A stretch of 64,000 nt of DNA from Dokdonella fugitiva (GTDB taxonomy: Bacteria > Pseudomonadota > Gammaproteobacteria > Xanthomonadales > Rhodanobacteraceae): positions 372,001-436,000 of the forward strand of contig NZ_JACGXL010000004.1 in NCBI RefSeq assembly GCF_014138265.1, written 5' to 3'. Positions 27,446-36,638 of the stretch are shown here, piece after piece. The notes under the pieces are model-generated. The model was not told the DNA's origin, ran no database searches, and saw only the letters and a program-made list of their open reading frames with translations. The first letter of the stretch is position 1. Each line of letters starts with the position of its first letter. The position numbers and the translations under genes are program-made.

Positions 27446-28819
27446 CTACTCGAAGCCGTCGGCGAAGATGTCGTCGGCGACGAATGCGAGCACGCGCCCG
27501 CTGTTGACGTCCGTAGCGTGGTCGTAGTTCGGCGCGCCGACGAACAGGCGGTCGCCGACCACCGCGATCGCGCGCCCGGCCTGCTGCCCGATCGACGGCT
27601 GGTCGTGGCTGTACAGCTCGCGGATCGGCGCCCATCCGCACGACGTGAACAGGCAGATGCGCTGCGCGACGATGACGCCGCCGGTCGCACCGGTGCCGCC
27701 GAACACCGTGTGCACGCGGAACGGTGCGCCGCCGAAGACACGGTCGCTGGCCGCGTCGTAAGCGACCGACGATCCGAGCGCATCGCCGGTGGCCGCGTCC
27801 GCGAGCACGATCTCCTGCGCCTGCTGCCAGCCGCCTGCGCCATCCGGCTCGCACACGAACACCGCGCCCGCGTTGCCGGCCGGCGGCGCGGCGCTCTTGT
27901 CGCGGCCCGGCGCGCCGACCACCACCCGCGAAGCGGCGACTGCGACGCTGCTGCCGAAGAAGTCCTGGTCGTGCGGCGACGGTGGCGTCAGGTAGGCGAC
28001 CTGCACCCAGCCCGTCGCGGTGTGCGTCGCGTTCGCGAACACGTATGCGGCGCCTGCGTCCGTCGCGCCGGCGCCGAGATCGCGGCGCGGCGCGCCGATC
28101 ACGAGCAGGTCGGGCTCGCCGGCGGCGCCGCGATGGATCGCGAGGCTCGCGCCGAAAGCGTCGCCGGCGACGCCGCCCGGTTCAGCGATGAACTGGACGT
28201 CCGCCATGCCCGCCAGCTGCGTGACCATCACGTAGCCTCCCGCGAACGCCGGCGAACCCGGCCGGCTGTCGACGCGCCACGGATCGTCCTGCGCGAGGCT
28301 CGTGCCGAAACGGTCGCCGGCGAGGCTGAAACCCGTGCCGGACCACAGCCAGTGCTGGCTGTCCGCGTGGTAGTCGTACTGCGAGATCGCACCCGCATCG
28401 GCGCCGTTGGTCGGATTGCCGGGTTCGCCGACGCGCAGCACGTCGCCCTGCACGCTCAAGGCCGCGCCGAACAACCCGCCCGCGTGCAGCACGTCCGGAA
28501 TCACCGACGCCTGCGGGCCACCGGCGAACCGGCGCACGGCGACGCGCCCGGCCACGCTCACGCCGTTGACGCTCGCGCGCGGCTCGCCGATCGCGAGCTG
28601 CAGCGCATCCGCCGCGAGCGCTGCGCCGAACTGCGCGCCCGCCTGCGGCTGCAACGGCATGATCGTGTCGAGTTCGATCCACTCGAACGAACTCGCCCAT
28701 GCGGACGGGCCCTGCGCGGCGAGCACGAGGCAGGCACCCAGGGAAGCGAACGAGGAGCAGCGTTTCCGCGCGCGAGCGCGACGGGTGCACGGAATGCCGA
28801 AACGCGATCGCTGGGACAT
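27446..28819 (-). CDS. secreted FG-GAP (integrin-alpha-like) propeller protein
   Basis: 457 residues with an N-terminal export signal (about 1-42, twin-arginine-rich start RRARARKR then a hydrophobic run). Repeats such as QFGAALAADALQLAIGEPRA, DRFGTSLAQDD, DAFGASLAIH and DFFGSSVAVAASRVVVGAPG are FG-GAP blades of a seven-bladed propeller. It ends VADDIFADGFE at the stop. Extracellular; likely adhesion or binding. GGAG lies before the ATG at 28819. Confidence 0.8.
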   Translation of the reverse strand: MSQRSRFGIPCTRRARARKRCSSFASLGACLVLAAQGPSAWASSFEWIELDTIMPLQPQAGAQFGAALAADALQLAIGEPRASVNGVSVAGRVAVRRFAGGPQASVIPDVLHAGGLFGAALSVQGDVLRVGEPGNPTNGADAGAISQYDYHADSQHWLWSGTGFSLAGDRFGTSLAQDDPWRVDSRPGSPAFAGGYVMVTQLAGMADVQFIAEPGGVAGDAFGASLAIHRGAAGEPDLLVIGAPRRDLGAGATDAGAAYVFANATHTATGWVQVAYLTPPSPHDQDFFGSSVAVAASRVVVGAPGRDKSAAPPAGNAGAVFVCEPDGAGGWQQAQEIVLADAATGDALGSSVAYDAASDRVFGGAPFRVHTVFGGTGATGGVIVAQRICLFTSCGWAPIRELYSHDQPSIGQQAGRAIAVVGDRLFVGAPNYDHATDVNSGRVLAFVADDIFADGFE

Positions 28820-28894
28820 GGTCGTGGCTCCGTCGGGTCGACGGAACAGGAATGCCGGCGGGCGACGAAGCGAACGGCGCGTGCGTCCGGCGTG

Positions 28895-29398
28895 CTAGCG
28901 CGGCACGCCCGGCTCGTCGACGGGCACCCAGTGCCGGCTCTGCGTGCAGGTGGACGTCTTGTACGCATGATTCACCCAATCGCCGCCTTCGATCGCGAAC
29001 GCGATCGAATACTCCTTGCCGCAATCGGCGATGCCTGCCGCGGTCGTGCGGCCGGTCACCGGGCCGAGCTGGCCTTCCAGGTGCGCTTCGCCCTCGTCCA
29101 CCTCGAATTCGCGCACGAGGAAATAGCCGGCCGGCAGCGTGCCCGCCGCGCCGGGTACCGCCGCGACGACCGGATGCACTCGCTTCAAGGCGTCGCGCGC
29201 ACGCGGGTCGAGTGAAGGCGGCGCGACGATCGTTTCGATCGCGCCGTGCGCGTCGATCTGCCGGAAGGTCTCGGCCGCGATCGCATCGAAGTCGCGCGGG
29301 TCCACGTGGAAGTCGGCCATGCGCCGGGTCTGCAGGTACGTGGCGCCGTTGCACGCGGCGAGGGCGAGGCCGGTGAAGGCCATGAGGATGGATCGCAC
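28895..29398 (-). CDS. small lipoprotein
   Basis: 167 residues. It starts at GTG 29398 (GGGAG 9 nt upstream). The lipobox LALAAC predicts lipid attachment after about 16 residues. The mature part (DFHVDPRDFDAIAAETFRQID, GYFLVREFEVDEGEAHLEGQLGPV, CGKEYSIAFAIEGGDWVNHAYKTSTC) has two cysteines and beta strands; no known domain. Periplasmic side of the envelope. Confidence 0.65.
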   Translation of the reverse strand: MRSILMAFTGLALAACNGATYLQTRRMADFHVDPRDFDAIAAETFRQIDAHGAIETIVAPPSLDPRARDALKRVHPVVAAVPGAAGTLPAGYFLVREFEVDEGEAHLEGQLGPVTGRTTAAGIADCGKEYSIAFAIEGGDWVNHAYKTSTCTQSRHWVPVDEPGVPR

Positions 29399-29534
29399 GA
29401 TCGTCGGCTCCCGGTCGGTTCGCAGTCGCGGCGCGACCGCGCCGCGCCGCCTGCCCATGGACCAACGCACGAACAGGTTCGGCGGGGTTGCTTCGCGCGG
29501 CACCGCCGACGGCATCGCCGCCCGTCGCGTCCCC

Positions 29535-30065
29535 CTAGCCGTAGACGCACTGCAGCGACAGCACGAACAACGCGCTCGCCGCGACGATGTTCGGCCGGAT
29601 GCGCGCACGGCGCGCGCGCAGCGCGTACGCCGCGAGCAATGCCGCCGCGACCAGCGCCTCGGTCCACCAGCCGTTGCTGCGACCGAGCCAGCCCGGTACG
29701 CCGGCCCAGCCGTGCAGCACGTTGCCGAACGCGATCGATGCATGCGGATAGAGCTGCAGGCGGGCGGGATGCATCGGCAGGTCGAGCAGCAGGTGGCTCG
29801 CGACCGCTGCGCCGATCGCGAGCGCGACGCCGCGATCACGCGGCCATAGCAGCACGGCGCAGGCGACCGCCTGCAGCAGGATGGACAGCATCGAATGCGA
29901 CCAGCCGTCGAACCAGGTCGCCGCGTCGACATGCTCGATGCCGCCGATCGCCAGCGCGAGCCACAGCAGGTCGGGCAGGAACGCCGCGCCGACGAGCGCC
30001 CACACCGGCGCCTTCGGCTGGACCGCCTTGATCGCGAGCGCGGCGGCGACGTGCGCGGCGTACAT
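29535..30065 (-). CDS. inner membrane protein, YdjM-like
   Basis: 176 residues with about five membrane segments. ALVGAAFLPDLLW and GWSHSMLSILLQAV, then ASHLLLDLPMH, recall the LexA-regulated YdjM/membrane-bound metal-dependent hydrolase family (conserved D, H and HxxxD motifs within the membrane). The activity is not established. The ATG at 30065 overlaps the stop of the upstream 31-aa peptide gene (TGATG), so they are translationally coupled. Confidence 0.65.
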   Translation of the reverse strand: MYAAHVAAALAIKAVQPKAPVWALVGAAFLPDLLWLALAIGGIEHVDAATWFDGWSHSMLSILLQAVACAVLLWPRDRGVALAIGAAVASHLLLDLPMHPARLQLYPHASIAFGNVLHGWAGVPGWLGRSNGWWTEALVAAALLAAYALRARRARIRPNIVAASALFVLSLQCVYG

Positions 30066-30160
30066 CAGCGCGCCCGCGTGTCGTCGTGGATCAGCGCGAG
30101 GATCGCCGCCGGCACGAGCACGAGCAGCAACTGCACGACGAAATCATGCCACGTCATCAT
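30065..30160 (-). CDS. 31-residue membrane peptide coupled to 29535-30065
   Basis: A short gene: MMTWHDFVVQ, a hydrophobic helix LLLVLVPAAILALI, then HDDTRAR and stop. A GGGGGG tract seven bases upstream acts as ribosome binding site. Its TGA shares a base with the ATG of the YdjM-like gene, so the pair is probably translated together and may form one membrane complex. Not recognised as a known family. Confidence 0.6.
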   Translation of the reverse strand: MMTWHDFVVQLLLVLVPAAILALIHDDTRAR

Positions 30161-30258
30161 CGCGGACCCCCCACGCGAACGGCGATGCGCGCGATGCTAG
30201 CGGAGCGCGCGGTGCGCGTCGAAGCGCGTTCGCGTGACCGGCGTTGCGCGCTCGACGC

Positions 30259-30933
30259 CTACGCGGGCGCGTACGCGACCCAGCCGCGGAACGTGAACGC
30301 CGCGTAGAACAGGTCGATCCGTTCGAAACCCGCCTCGCGCAGCAATGCGACGTCGACCTCCGGCGCGAGCAGCGGCAGTCGGCTGCCGATCGCTTCGACG
30401 GCGTTCCGCGCATTCGACGCCTCGATCCCCGACGCCGCCGCGAACGCGGCGTAGCGTTCGAGCCAGCGCGTCTTGCCCGCGTCGTCCTGCGGAAAGCTGT
30501 GGTGCGCGACGACGAGCGGCGCGCCCGGCGCGAGGCGACGGCGCAGTTGCGCGAGCGCGCGCAGGCGCTCGGCCGCATCGAGGAAGTGCAAGGTCAGGAG
30601 GCAGGTCGCACCGTCGAACGGACCGGTGGGTGCGTCGTCGACGTAGCCTTCGTGCCAGTCGACGCGCGCGGCGAGATCGCCGAGCGTCGCACGCGCGAGC
30701 TGCAGCATCGGCGCCGATGGATCGACGCCGACGAAGCGCCAGCTCCGGTGTGCCTCGGCGAACACCTTCAATTCGAGCCCGCCGCCTGCACCGAGCACGA
30801 GCACGCGGCCGTCGACGGGCACCGACTCGGCGAGCAGCAGCTCCGTCATCCGCTGCAATGCGTGGAAACCCGGGACCTGGCGGACGGGGCCTTCGGCGTA
30901 GCGTGCGACAGCCTGGGGATCGGAGAACGACAA
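30259..30933 (-). CDS. class I SAM-dependent methyltransferase
   Basis: 224 residues. VLVLGAGGGLELKVFAEA is the SAM-binding motif I, FVGVDPSAPMLQLA motif II, and FDGATCLLTLHFLD the motif around the active site. The C-terminal region (AGFERIDLFYAAFTFRGWVAY) is typical of small-molecule methyltransferases. The reading frame begins with TTG at 30933; no strong Shine-Dalgarno was seen, so the start is uncertain. Substrate unknown; cytoplasmic. Confidence 0.8.
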   Translation of the reverse strand: MSFSDPQAVARYAEGPVRQVPGFHALQRMTELLLAESVPVDGRVLVLGAGGGLELKVFAEAHRSWRFVGVDPSAPMLQLARATLGDLAARVDWHEGYVDDAPTGPFDGATCLLTLHFLDAAERLRALAQLRRRLAPGAPLVVAHHSFPQDDAGKTRWLERYAAFAAASGIEASNARNAVEAIGSRLPLLAPEVDVALLREAGFERIDLFYAAFTFRGWVAYAPA

Positions 30934-31056
30934 GGCGATTCGACGTGGCGGGACGTCAGCGATGCTACTGCGCGCTTCGCGCGCGGGTCAAAGCGCGAGC
31001 GTCGAGCGCGCACCCACGCGCATCGCCCACGTCGGCGAGCCCGCGCGACCGTTGCG

Positions 31057-31090
31057 GCGGCGGATTTGTGTCATGGCACAAATCCGCCGC
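31057..31090. repeat. perfect 14-bp inverted repeat in divergent promoter region
   Basis: GCGGCGGATTTGTG (31057-31070) and its exact complement (31077-31090) are separated by TCATGG. It lies between the divergent methyltransferase and delta-60 genes, 103 nt before the latter. It is not after a stop codon and has no T-run, so an operator, leader structure or REP-like element is more likely than a terminator. Confidence 0.5.
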
Positions 31091-31192
31091 GCGATCCGTT
31101 TGACAGCCCGCGCCGGCGTGTCGACGATCGACGGCTCGCAGCGTCGCGTCACGCCATCGCGGACCGCGCGCAACCCGCAGCACGAGGCCTCC

Positions 31193-32629
31193 ATGCGCAC
31201 ATCCACTCCCACGATCGCATCGATCACGCTGGCCGTCGCGGCCGCGTTCGTCGCGGACGCCGCACGTGCCGACGTCGTCGGCATCTCGATCGGCAGCGAC
31301 CTCCTGGTCGACGCCGCCTATGGCAGCCAGGGTTACACCGTCGTCAACTACAACGACGAAGCAGGTACGTGGGACGAAGCCGTGCGCCTGATCCCTGCCG
31401 ACGGCGGCGGTACCTGGATGGTCGGCTTCCATCGCACCAATGCGAACGGCGACCGCGTCGCGATCGCCAGGCTCGACGCGAACGGCGTGCTCGACACGGG
31501 CTACGGCGACGGCGGCAAGCAGCTCGCCGACACCGCGATCAACCTCGTCCACGACGTGATCCTCGTCGACGGGCGCTTCTACCTCACCGGCATCCACTAC
31601 CTCGACGGCGGTTTCGGCGATGCCGCGGTCGCCTGCGTCATGCCGGACGGCGCCCCGTGCGCGGGCTTCGGCAACGCCGGCTCGGTCGAGCTCCCGCTCA
31701 ACGCGCCCGGCTTCAACAGCGACGCCGCGCGCATCCTGCACCGCGACGGTGCGCTGTACGTGGTCGGCAACACCGATCCGGGCGGTTCGAGCGGCCACTC
31801 GAGCGCGATCGTCGTCGCCAAGCTCGACGCTGCGACCGGCGCGCTCGTCGCGAGCTTCGGCGACGGCAGCGGCCCGCTCGCGGGATCGGCCGTGTTCGAC
31901 CCCAACCTCATCGTCGACGGCTACGACTTCGCCTATGCGGCCGCGTTCGCCGCGAACGGCGACGTGCTCGTCGGCGGCTCCGCGCAGGACGACCGTGGCA
32001 GCCGCGCCTACGTACTCGCGCTCGACCCGGCGACCGGCGCGCTCGACCCCGCGTTCGGCGACGGCGGCTACGCCTGGGCTTCGCTGCAGAACGGCGTGAA
32101 CCACGACGACCTCACCGTGCGCGCGTTGCAGGTGCTCGGCGACGGTCGCATCGTCGCCGCCGGCAACGCGAACCACGACGACGAGTTCTTCAACACGACC
32201 ACCGGCGTGCTGCTCGTGTCGCTGCAGCCGGACGGTACGCGCACGCCCGGCTTCGGCGTCGACGGCCTCGTCCACGCCGACATCGGCGTGAACCTGCAGA
32301 CGACCGACCTCGTCGTGCGCGCGAACGGCGACCTGGTCGTGTCGACGCCGTCGAACGGCATCGTGCCGAACGACTACAACTCCGACACGCTGCAGTCGAT
32401 CGTGCAGTTCGATGCCGCCGGCAACGGCCCGACCGCGACCGTGTCGATCGAATACCCGTCGCTGGTGCTGCCGCAAGGCTGGCCGATGTCGATGCTCGTC
32501 GACGCGAGCGACCGCGTGCTCGTCGCGGGCTTCCGCCTGTGGGACTTCAACTTCCCGATCCCCGACTCCGACCACGTCGTCACGCGCCTCGTGCGCGACG
32601 TGATCTTCGCGGACGGCCTCGATCCCTGA
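31193..32629 (+). CDS. delta-60 repeat secreted protein
   Basis: 478 residues with a signal peptide (ASITLAVAAAFVADAARA). Repeats of the type LDANGVLDTGYGDGGKQL, DPAFGDGGYAWASL and PGFGVDGLVHADIG are delta-60 (TIGR02608) units of a beta-propeller. Segments QVLGDGRIVAAGNA show the usual partner motif. It ends RDVIFADGLDP, the shared tail. Homologous to the truncated protein at base 1. Extracellular; function unknown. A GAGG is placed before the ATG at 31193. Confidence 0.82.
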   Translation: MRTSTPTIASITLAVAAAFVADAARADVVGISIGSDLLVDAAYGSQGYTVVNYNDEAGTWDEAVRLIPADGGGTWMVGFHRTNANGDRVAIARLDANGVLDTGYGDGGKQLADTAINLVHDVILVDGRFYLTGIHYLDGGFGDAAVACVMPDGAPCAGFGNAGSVELPLNAPGFNSDAARILHRDGALYVVGNTDPGGSSGHSSAIVVAKLDAATGALVASFGDGSGPLAGSAVFDPNLIVDGYDFAYAAAFAANGDVLVGGSAQDDRGSRAYVLALDPATGALDPAFGDGGYAWASLQNGVNHDDLTVRALQVLGDGRIVAAGNANHDDEFFNTTTGVLLVSLQPDGTRTPGFGVDGLVHADIGVNLQTTDLVVRANGDLVVSTPSNGIVPNDYNSDTLQSIVQFDAAGNGPTATVSIEYPSLVLPQGWPMSMLVDASDRVLVAGFRLWDFNFPIPDSDHVVTRLVRDVIFADGLDP

Positions 32630-32885
32630 GGTGCGCCCGATAACGCGCGGGGATCGCAGGGAAGACCGCGGCGCCGTACGCGGCCTGGCGTCATGGGGAC
32701 GGATGCGTCACGCATCGACGCATGCCGTCGCGTTGCGACGCGGCATCTTCGCCGACTGCCTCGCCGCGCATGGCCCCGTTCTTGCTTGGGTTTCCCTCAC
32801 GCACGGCGGCGGGCGACCGCTCGCGACGCCGTGCGCCACGCGCTCGCCATGCTGGCAGCCGCGTCCACCATGCTTAGGGGAACCC

Positions 32886-33233
32886 ATGTCGATCCGGACC
32901 ATGATCCAGGCAACACTGCTGTGCACGGCGCTCGCGCTACCGGCGCTGCAGGCGGCCGCCGCCGACGAGTGGCATTTCAAGGTCACGAACGCCACCGAAA
33001 CGCGTATCACGAAGCTGCAGGTGTCCGAGGGCAAGAAGACCTGGGGTGATTTCGACATCGGCCGTGGCATCGCGCCAGGCAAGACCGAGACGCTGGTCTG
33101 GGACAGCAGCACCGACGACGAGAACTGCGAGCAGTGGATCCGCGCGAAGTTCAGCGACGGCAGCACGAGCGCGCCGAGCAAGCAGAACTTCTGCGAAGAC
33201 CTCGACACGCCGATCGAATTCTCGGAGGAGTGA
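32886..33233 (+). CDS. small secreted conserved protein
   Basis: 115 residues with a signal peptide (TMIQATLLCTALALPALQAAAA). The mature part, EWHFKVTNATETRITKLQVSE, WGDFDIGRGIAPG, WDSSTDDENCEQWIRAKFSDG and FCEDLDTPIEF, reads as one immunoglobulin-like beta-sandwich with a single disulphide (two cysteines). Similar proteins are common in gammaproteobacteria but unnamed. AGGGGA precedes the ATG. Confidence 0.65.
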   Translation: MSIRTMIQATLLCTALALPALQAAAADEWHFKVTNATETRITKLQVSEGKKTWGDFDIGRGIAPGKTETLVWDSSTDDENCEQWIRAKFSDGSTSAPSKQNFCEDLDTPIEFSEE

Positions 33234-33263
33234 TCGCGTGGAATTGCCGATGACGTGAACACG

Positions 33264-33313
33264 AGGGACGGCATGCCGGTTCCGGCCGAGCGCCGGCGTC
33301 GGCATCCGTCCCT
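33264..33313. terminator. long hairpin between convergent genes
   Basis: 33264-33278 pairs with 33300-33313 (14 bp with a single bulged C), and the loop contains a further CCGGC/GCCGG hairpin. It lies 30 nt after the stop at 33233 and about 100 nt from the convergent GH15 stop. Confidence 0.55.
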
Positions 33314-33417
33314 CTGCTTCGGCGATGCCTCAATGCTTGAGGTGCGCGCAGCGGTCACGGCGCCGCGCTCGCGCGCGCGTGACGGGAGTGGGCGACCGCT
33401 TCGTGCTGCGGCGCGCG

Positions 33418-35254
33418 TCAGGACGCCGGCGGCCTGCGCCGCGCACCGTCGTCGACGCGTTCACCCGCGCGGTCCGCACGCTGCTCCGCCGGTGGCGCGA
33501 TGCGCCGGAGGTTGAGCGCGGTGTTGACGAGCGCGATGTGCGAGAACGCCTGCGGGAAGTTGCCGACGAGCCGCCGTGCGTCGACGTCGTACTCCTCGGA
33601 CAGCAGGCCGAGATCGTTGCGGATCGCGAGCAGGCGCTCGAACAGCCGCCGCGCGTCGCGATGCCGGCCGAGCATCGTGTACGCATCGGCGAGCCAGAAG
33701 CTGCACGAGGAACGCGCCCTCGCCCGCGGGCAGGCCATCGTCCGCCTCGGCGCTGTCGTAGCGCAGCACGAATCCGCGGCGCACGAGGTCGCGTTCGATC
33801 GCCGCGACCGTGCCGCCGATGCGCGGGTCTCCGGGCGGCAGGAAACCGAGCTGCGGCATCAGCAGCAGGCTCGCGTCGAGGTCGCTGCTGCCGTACGCGC
33901 GCACGAACGTGCCACGCCCGCGGTCGTAGCCCTTCCTGCAGACCTCGCGATGGATGCGCGCGCGCAGGCGGCGCCAGCGCCCGACCGGACCGTCGAGGCC
34001 GAGGCGCTCCACGCTCTTGACCGCTCGATCGAACGCGACCCACGCCATCACGCGCGAATAGGTGAACGCGGCCGGATCGCCTCGCCCTTCCCAGATGCCC
34101 GCATCGGGTTCGCGCCAGATCGTCTCGAGATGCGCGAGCAGCGCGCGTTGCAGTTGCCAGCTCGACGCGTCGCCGGTGAGCGAGCCGCGACGCGCATGGT
34201 GCAGCGTGTCCATGAGTTCGCCGTAGACGTCGAGTTGCAGTTGCGCGTGCGCGGCGTTGCCGACGCGCACGGGCGCCGCCCCTTCGTATCCCGCGAGCCA
34301 CGGTACCGACCACTCGGTGAGTCGGCGCTCGCCCGCGATGCCGTACATGATCTGCATCTGGCGCGGATTGCCCGCGACCGCGCGCAGCAGCCAGTCGCGC
34401 CAGGCCGCGGCCTCCTCGAAGAATCCGGCGTTCATCATCGCGAGCAGGGAGAGCGTCGCGTCGCGTACCCAGCAGTAGCGGTAGTCCCAGTTGCGGTGGC
34501 CGCCGAGCTGCTCGGGCAACGACGTCGTCGGCGCAGCGACGATGCCGCCGGTCGGCGCGTAGGTGAGCGCCTTGAGCGTGATCAGCGAGCGACGGATGTC
34601 CTTGCCCCACGGCCCCTCGCCTTCGAAGCGCGCGATCCATTGCGTCCAGAACGCTTCGGTCTGCCCGAGCGCGCCATGCGGGTCGATCGGTCGCGGCGGC
34701 GCCTCGTGCGAACGCGCGTAGGTGAGCACGAACGGCACCGCGTCGCCCGCCTCGACCGTGAATGCGGCCGCCATGCGTTCGCCGTCGCCGCGCACGCCGA
34801 CCGGCGTGCGCAAGGTCACGCTGTCGGGGCCTGCGATCGCGCGCACGCCGCCGTCGTCGAGCCGCACGACCCAAGGCACCTGCGCGCCGTAGCCGAAGCG
34901 CGGCACGAGCTCCATCGCCATCGGCACGCGGCCGCGATCGCCGCGTACGATGCGTACGATGTCCGAGCACGCGCCGCGTGGCGGCATGAAATCGACGAGC
35001 GTCACGCGGCCCGTGCGCGTCTCCCAGCTCGTCTCCAGCACGAGGGTCGGGCCGCGATAGGCGCGCGTGCACGTCTTGACCGCCGCGCGCGGATGGATGC
35101 GCCAGCGACCATCGTCCGCGCCGCCGAGCAACGCCGCGAAGCAGGCGTCGCTGTCGAAGCGCGGCCAGCACAACCAGTCGATCGATCCGTCTCGGCCGAC
35201 GAGCGCGGCCGTCTCGCAGTCGCCGATGAGGCCGTAGTCCTCAATGCGTGCCAT
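33418..35254 (-). pseudogene. GH15 family glycosidase disrupted by a single frameshift
   Basis: About 610 residues if repaired. The N-terminus IEDYGLIGDCETAALVGRDG and SIDWLCWPRFDS is the classic start of bacterial GH15 trehalase/glucoamylase-like enzymes; GGHRNWDYRYCWVRDATLSL is the conserved catalytic-domain block. Near 33705-33709 the frame shifts: the protein reads GEGAFLV, and CSFWLADAYTMLGRHRDARRLFERLLAI then continues in another frame to a stop at 33418, matching the family's FLxCSFWLADAY. Loss of two bases or gain of one explains it. The start at 35254 overlaps the upstream dehydrogenase by 14 nt. Either a recent pseudogene or an assembly error. Confidence 0.8.
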
Positions 35255-36332
35255 GGCGCCCGGCGGCGAAGTCGAGCACGACCTTGACGTCGCCCGCGCG
35301 CGGCTCGAACGCCTCGCGCCACGCATCGAGCCCGACGCGACGCGTGACGAGGCGATGCAGCCAAAGACGATCGGCGGCGGCGAGCGCGCTCGCGCCAGCC
35401 GCGTAATGCGTACGGCGCGCGTTGACCGAGCCGAAGACGATGGTGTTTTCGAGCACCATCTCGCGATTGATCGCGCCCGCGTCGACGCCGACCTTGGTGC
35501 CCGTGCGCGACACGCCCGTGAGGCAGAGGATGCCGTTCGGACGCAGCCGCTTGATCGCCTCGACGATGACGGGCGCCGCGCCCGTGCATTCGATCACGAC
35601 GTCGAACGCGGCGTCGGCGGCAGGCGGTGAGCGCGGCGTGCCGTAGCGGGCACCGATGTCGCGTACGAGCGCGGGCTTCGGCCCGTCCTCCGCACGGTCG
35701 TAGACGGCGACGTCGCAGCCGCGCTGCACGCCCATCAGCGCGGCGAGCAGTCCGATCGGCCCCGCGCCCGTGACCCATACGTCGTGGATCGTGCTCGCGG
35801 CCGAGCGCGCGGCGAGCCGCTCGATTTCCGCCCAGGCCTTCGCGACGACGCTCGCAGGTTCGGTCAGCACGCCCGCGATGCCGAGTGCCGCATCGACGCG
35901 CACGGCGAAATCGGGCTCGATGCGCACGACGTCGGTCGCATAGCCATCGCGCGCCTTGATGCCGCGTTCGGTGTAGGCACCGTTCTCGCACAGGTCCCAC
36001 TCGCCGATCGCGCAGTGGGCACACGGGACCGGGTCCGGCCGGCGCACGATGCCCGCGACCGGATCGCCGGGCGCGAAGCCGCTGTCGGCCGGCGCTTCGA
36101 GCACGTGCCCCAGCGACTCGTGGCCGATGATGAGCCGCTCGCGCCCGGGCGGCGCTTCGCCGTATGCGCCCGCTAGCAGTTCACGGTCGGTGCCGCAAAT
36201 GCCGATCGCTTCGATCGCGACGACGAGCGCACCTTCGGCGCGCGCGGGCGCGGCGACTGTTTCAAGGCGGGCCGAACCTGCGAGCCCGGGCTCGAACGTG
36301 ATGGCGCGACGGCGGCGTTCGGCGGCGTCCAT
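35241..36332 (-). CDS. glucose 1-dehydrogenase-like zinc alcohol dehydrogenase
   Basis: 363 residues, medium-chain dehydrogenase fold. IGICGTDRELLAGAYGEAPPG, IIGHESLGHVLE and VPCAHCAIGEWDLC give the catalytic and structural metal regions; VTGAGPIGLLAALMG is the NAD(P) Rossmann loop. This spacing is typical of archaeal-type glucose dehydrogenases. Only three cysteines of the structural lobe are visible. The gene is coupled to GH15, so the pair may free glucose from oligosaccharides and oxidise it. The ATG at 36332 is assigned without a strong Shine-Dalgarno. Confidence 0.8.
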   Translation of the reverse strand: MDAAERRRRAITFEPGLAGSARLETVAAPARAEGALVVAIEAIGICGTDRELLAGAYGEAPPGRERLIIGHESLGHVLEAPADSGFAPGDPVAGIVRRPDPVPCAHCAIGEWDLCENGAYTERGIKARDGYATDVVRIEPDFAVRVDAALGIAGVLTEPASVVAKAWAEIERLAARSAASTIHDVWVTGAGPIGLLAALMGVQRGCDVAVYDRAEDGPKPALVRDIGARYGTPRSPPAADAAFDVVIECTGAAPVIVEAIKRLRPNGILCLTGVSRTGTKVGVDAGAINREMVLENTIVFGSVNARRTHYAAGASALAAADRLWLHRLVTRRVGLDAWREAFEPRAGDVKVVLDFAAGRHGTH

Positions 36333-36462
36333 GCGACACCAGTAACCGATCCGCACTGAATCGCGGCTTATCCATGCCGTCTGGAGGTACCCGCCCATCG
36401 ACGATCGAAAGCGCGGGGACGCTGACACGTCGAGGCGTTGCCGCCGGTTGTCCGGAGTCCTT

Positions 36463-36543
36463 CTCCGCTTGCTCCGCTTGCTCCGTGTGCTCCGTGTGCT
36501 CCGTGTGCTCCGTGTGCTCCGTGTGCTCCGTGTGCTCCGTGTT
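36463..36543. repeat. 9-bp tandem array CTCCGTGTG
   Basis: Nine contiguous 9-bp units: two CTCCGCTTG, six CTCCGTGTG and a last CTCCGTGTT, which flows into TCAATC. Non-coding, in the 306-nt gap upstream of the minus-strand dehydrogenase. Copy number is probably variable. Confidence 0.9.
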
Positions 36544-36567
36544 TCAATCTCTGGATCTCTTGCTCTA

Positions 36568-36603
36568 CTTCGTGTCCTTCGTGTCCTTCGTGTCCTTCGT
36601 GTT
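36568..36603. repeat. 9-bp tandem array CTTCGTGTC
   Basis: Three CTTCGTGTC units and a last CTTCGTGTT, again followed by TCAATC. A diverged sister of the array 25 bp to its left, with the same closing sequence. Confidence 0.9.
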
Positions 36604-36638
36604 TCAATCGTTCCGCTTTCGCGCTTTCGCCTCGACGA

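Noticed and set aside
36463-36603. Possible CRISPR array
   Set aside because: Repeats are contiguous 9-mers with no spacers and no cas genes nearby.
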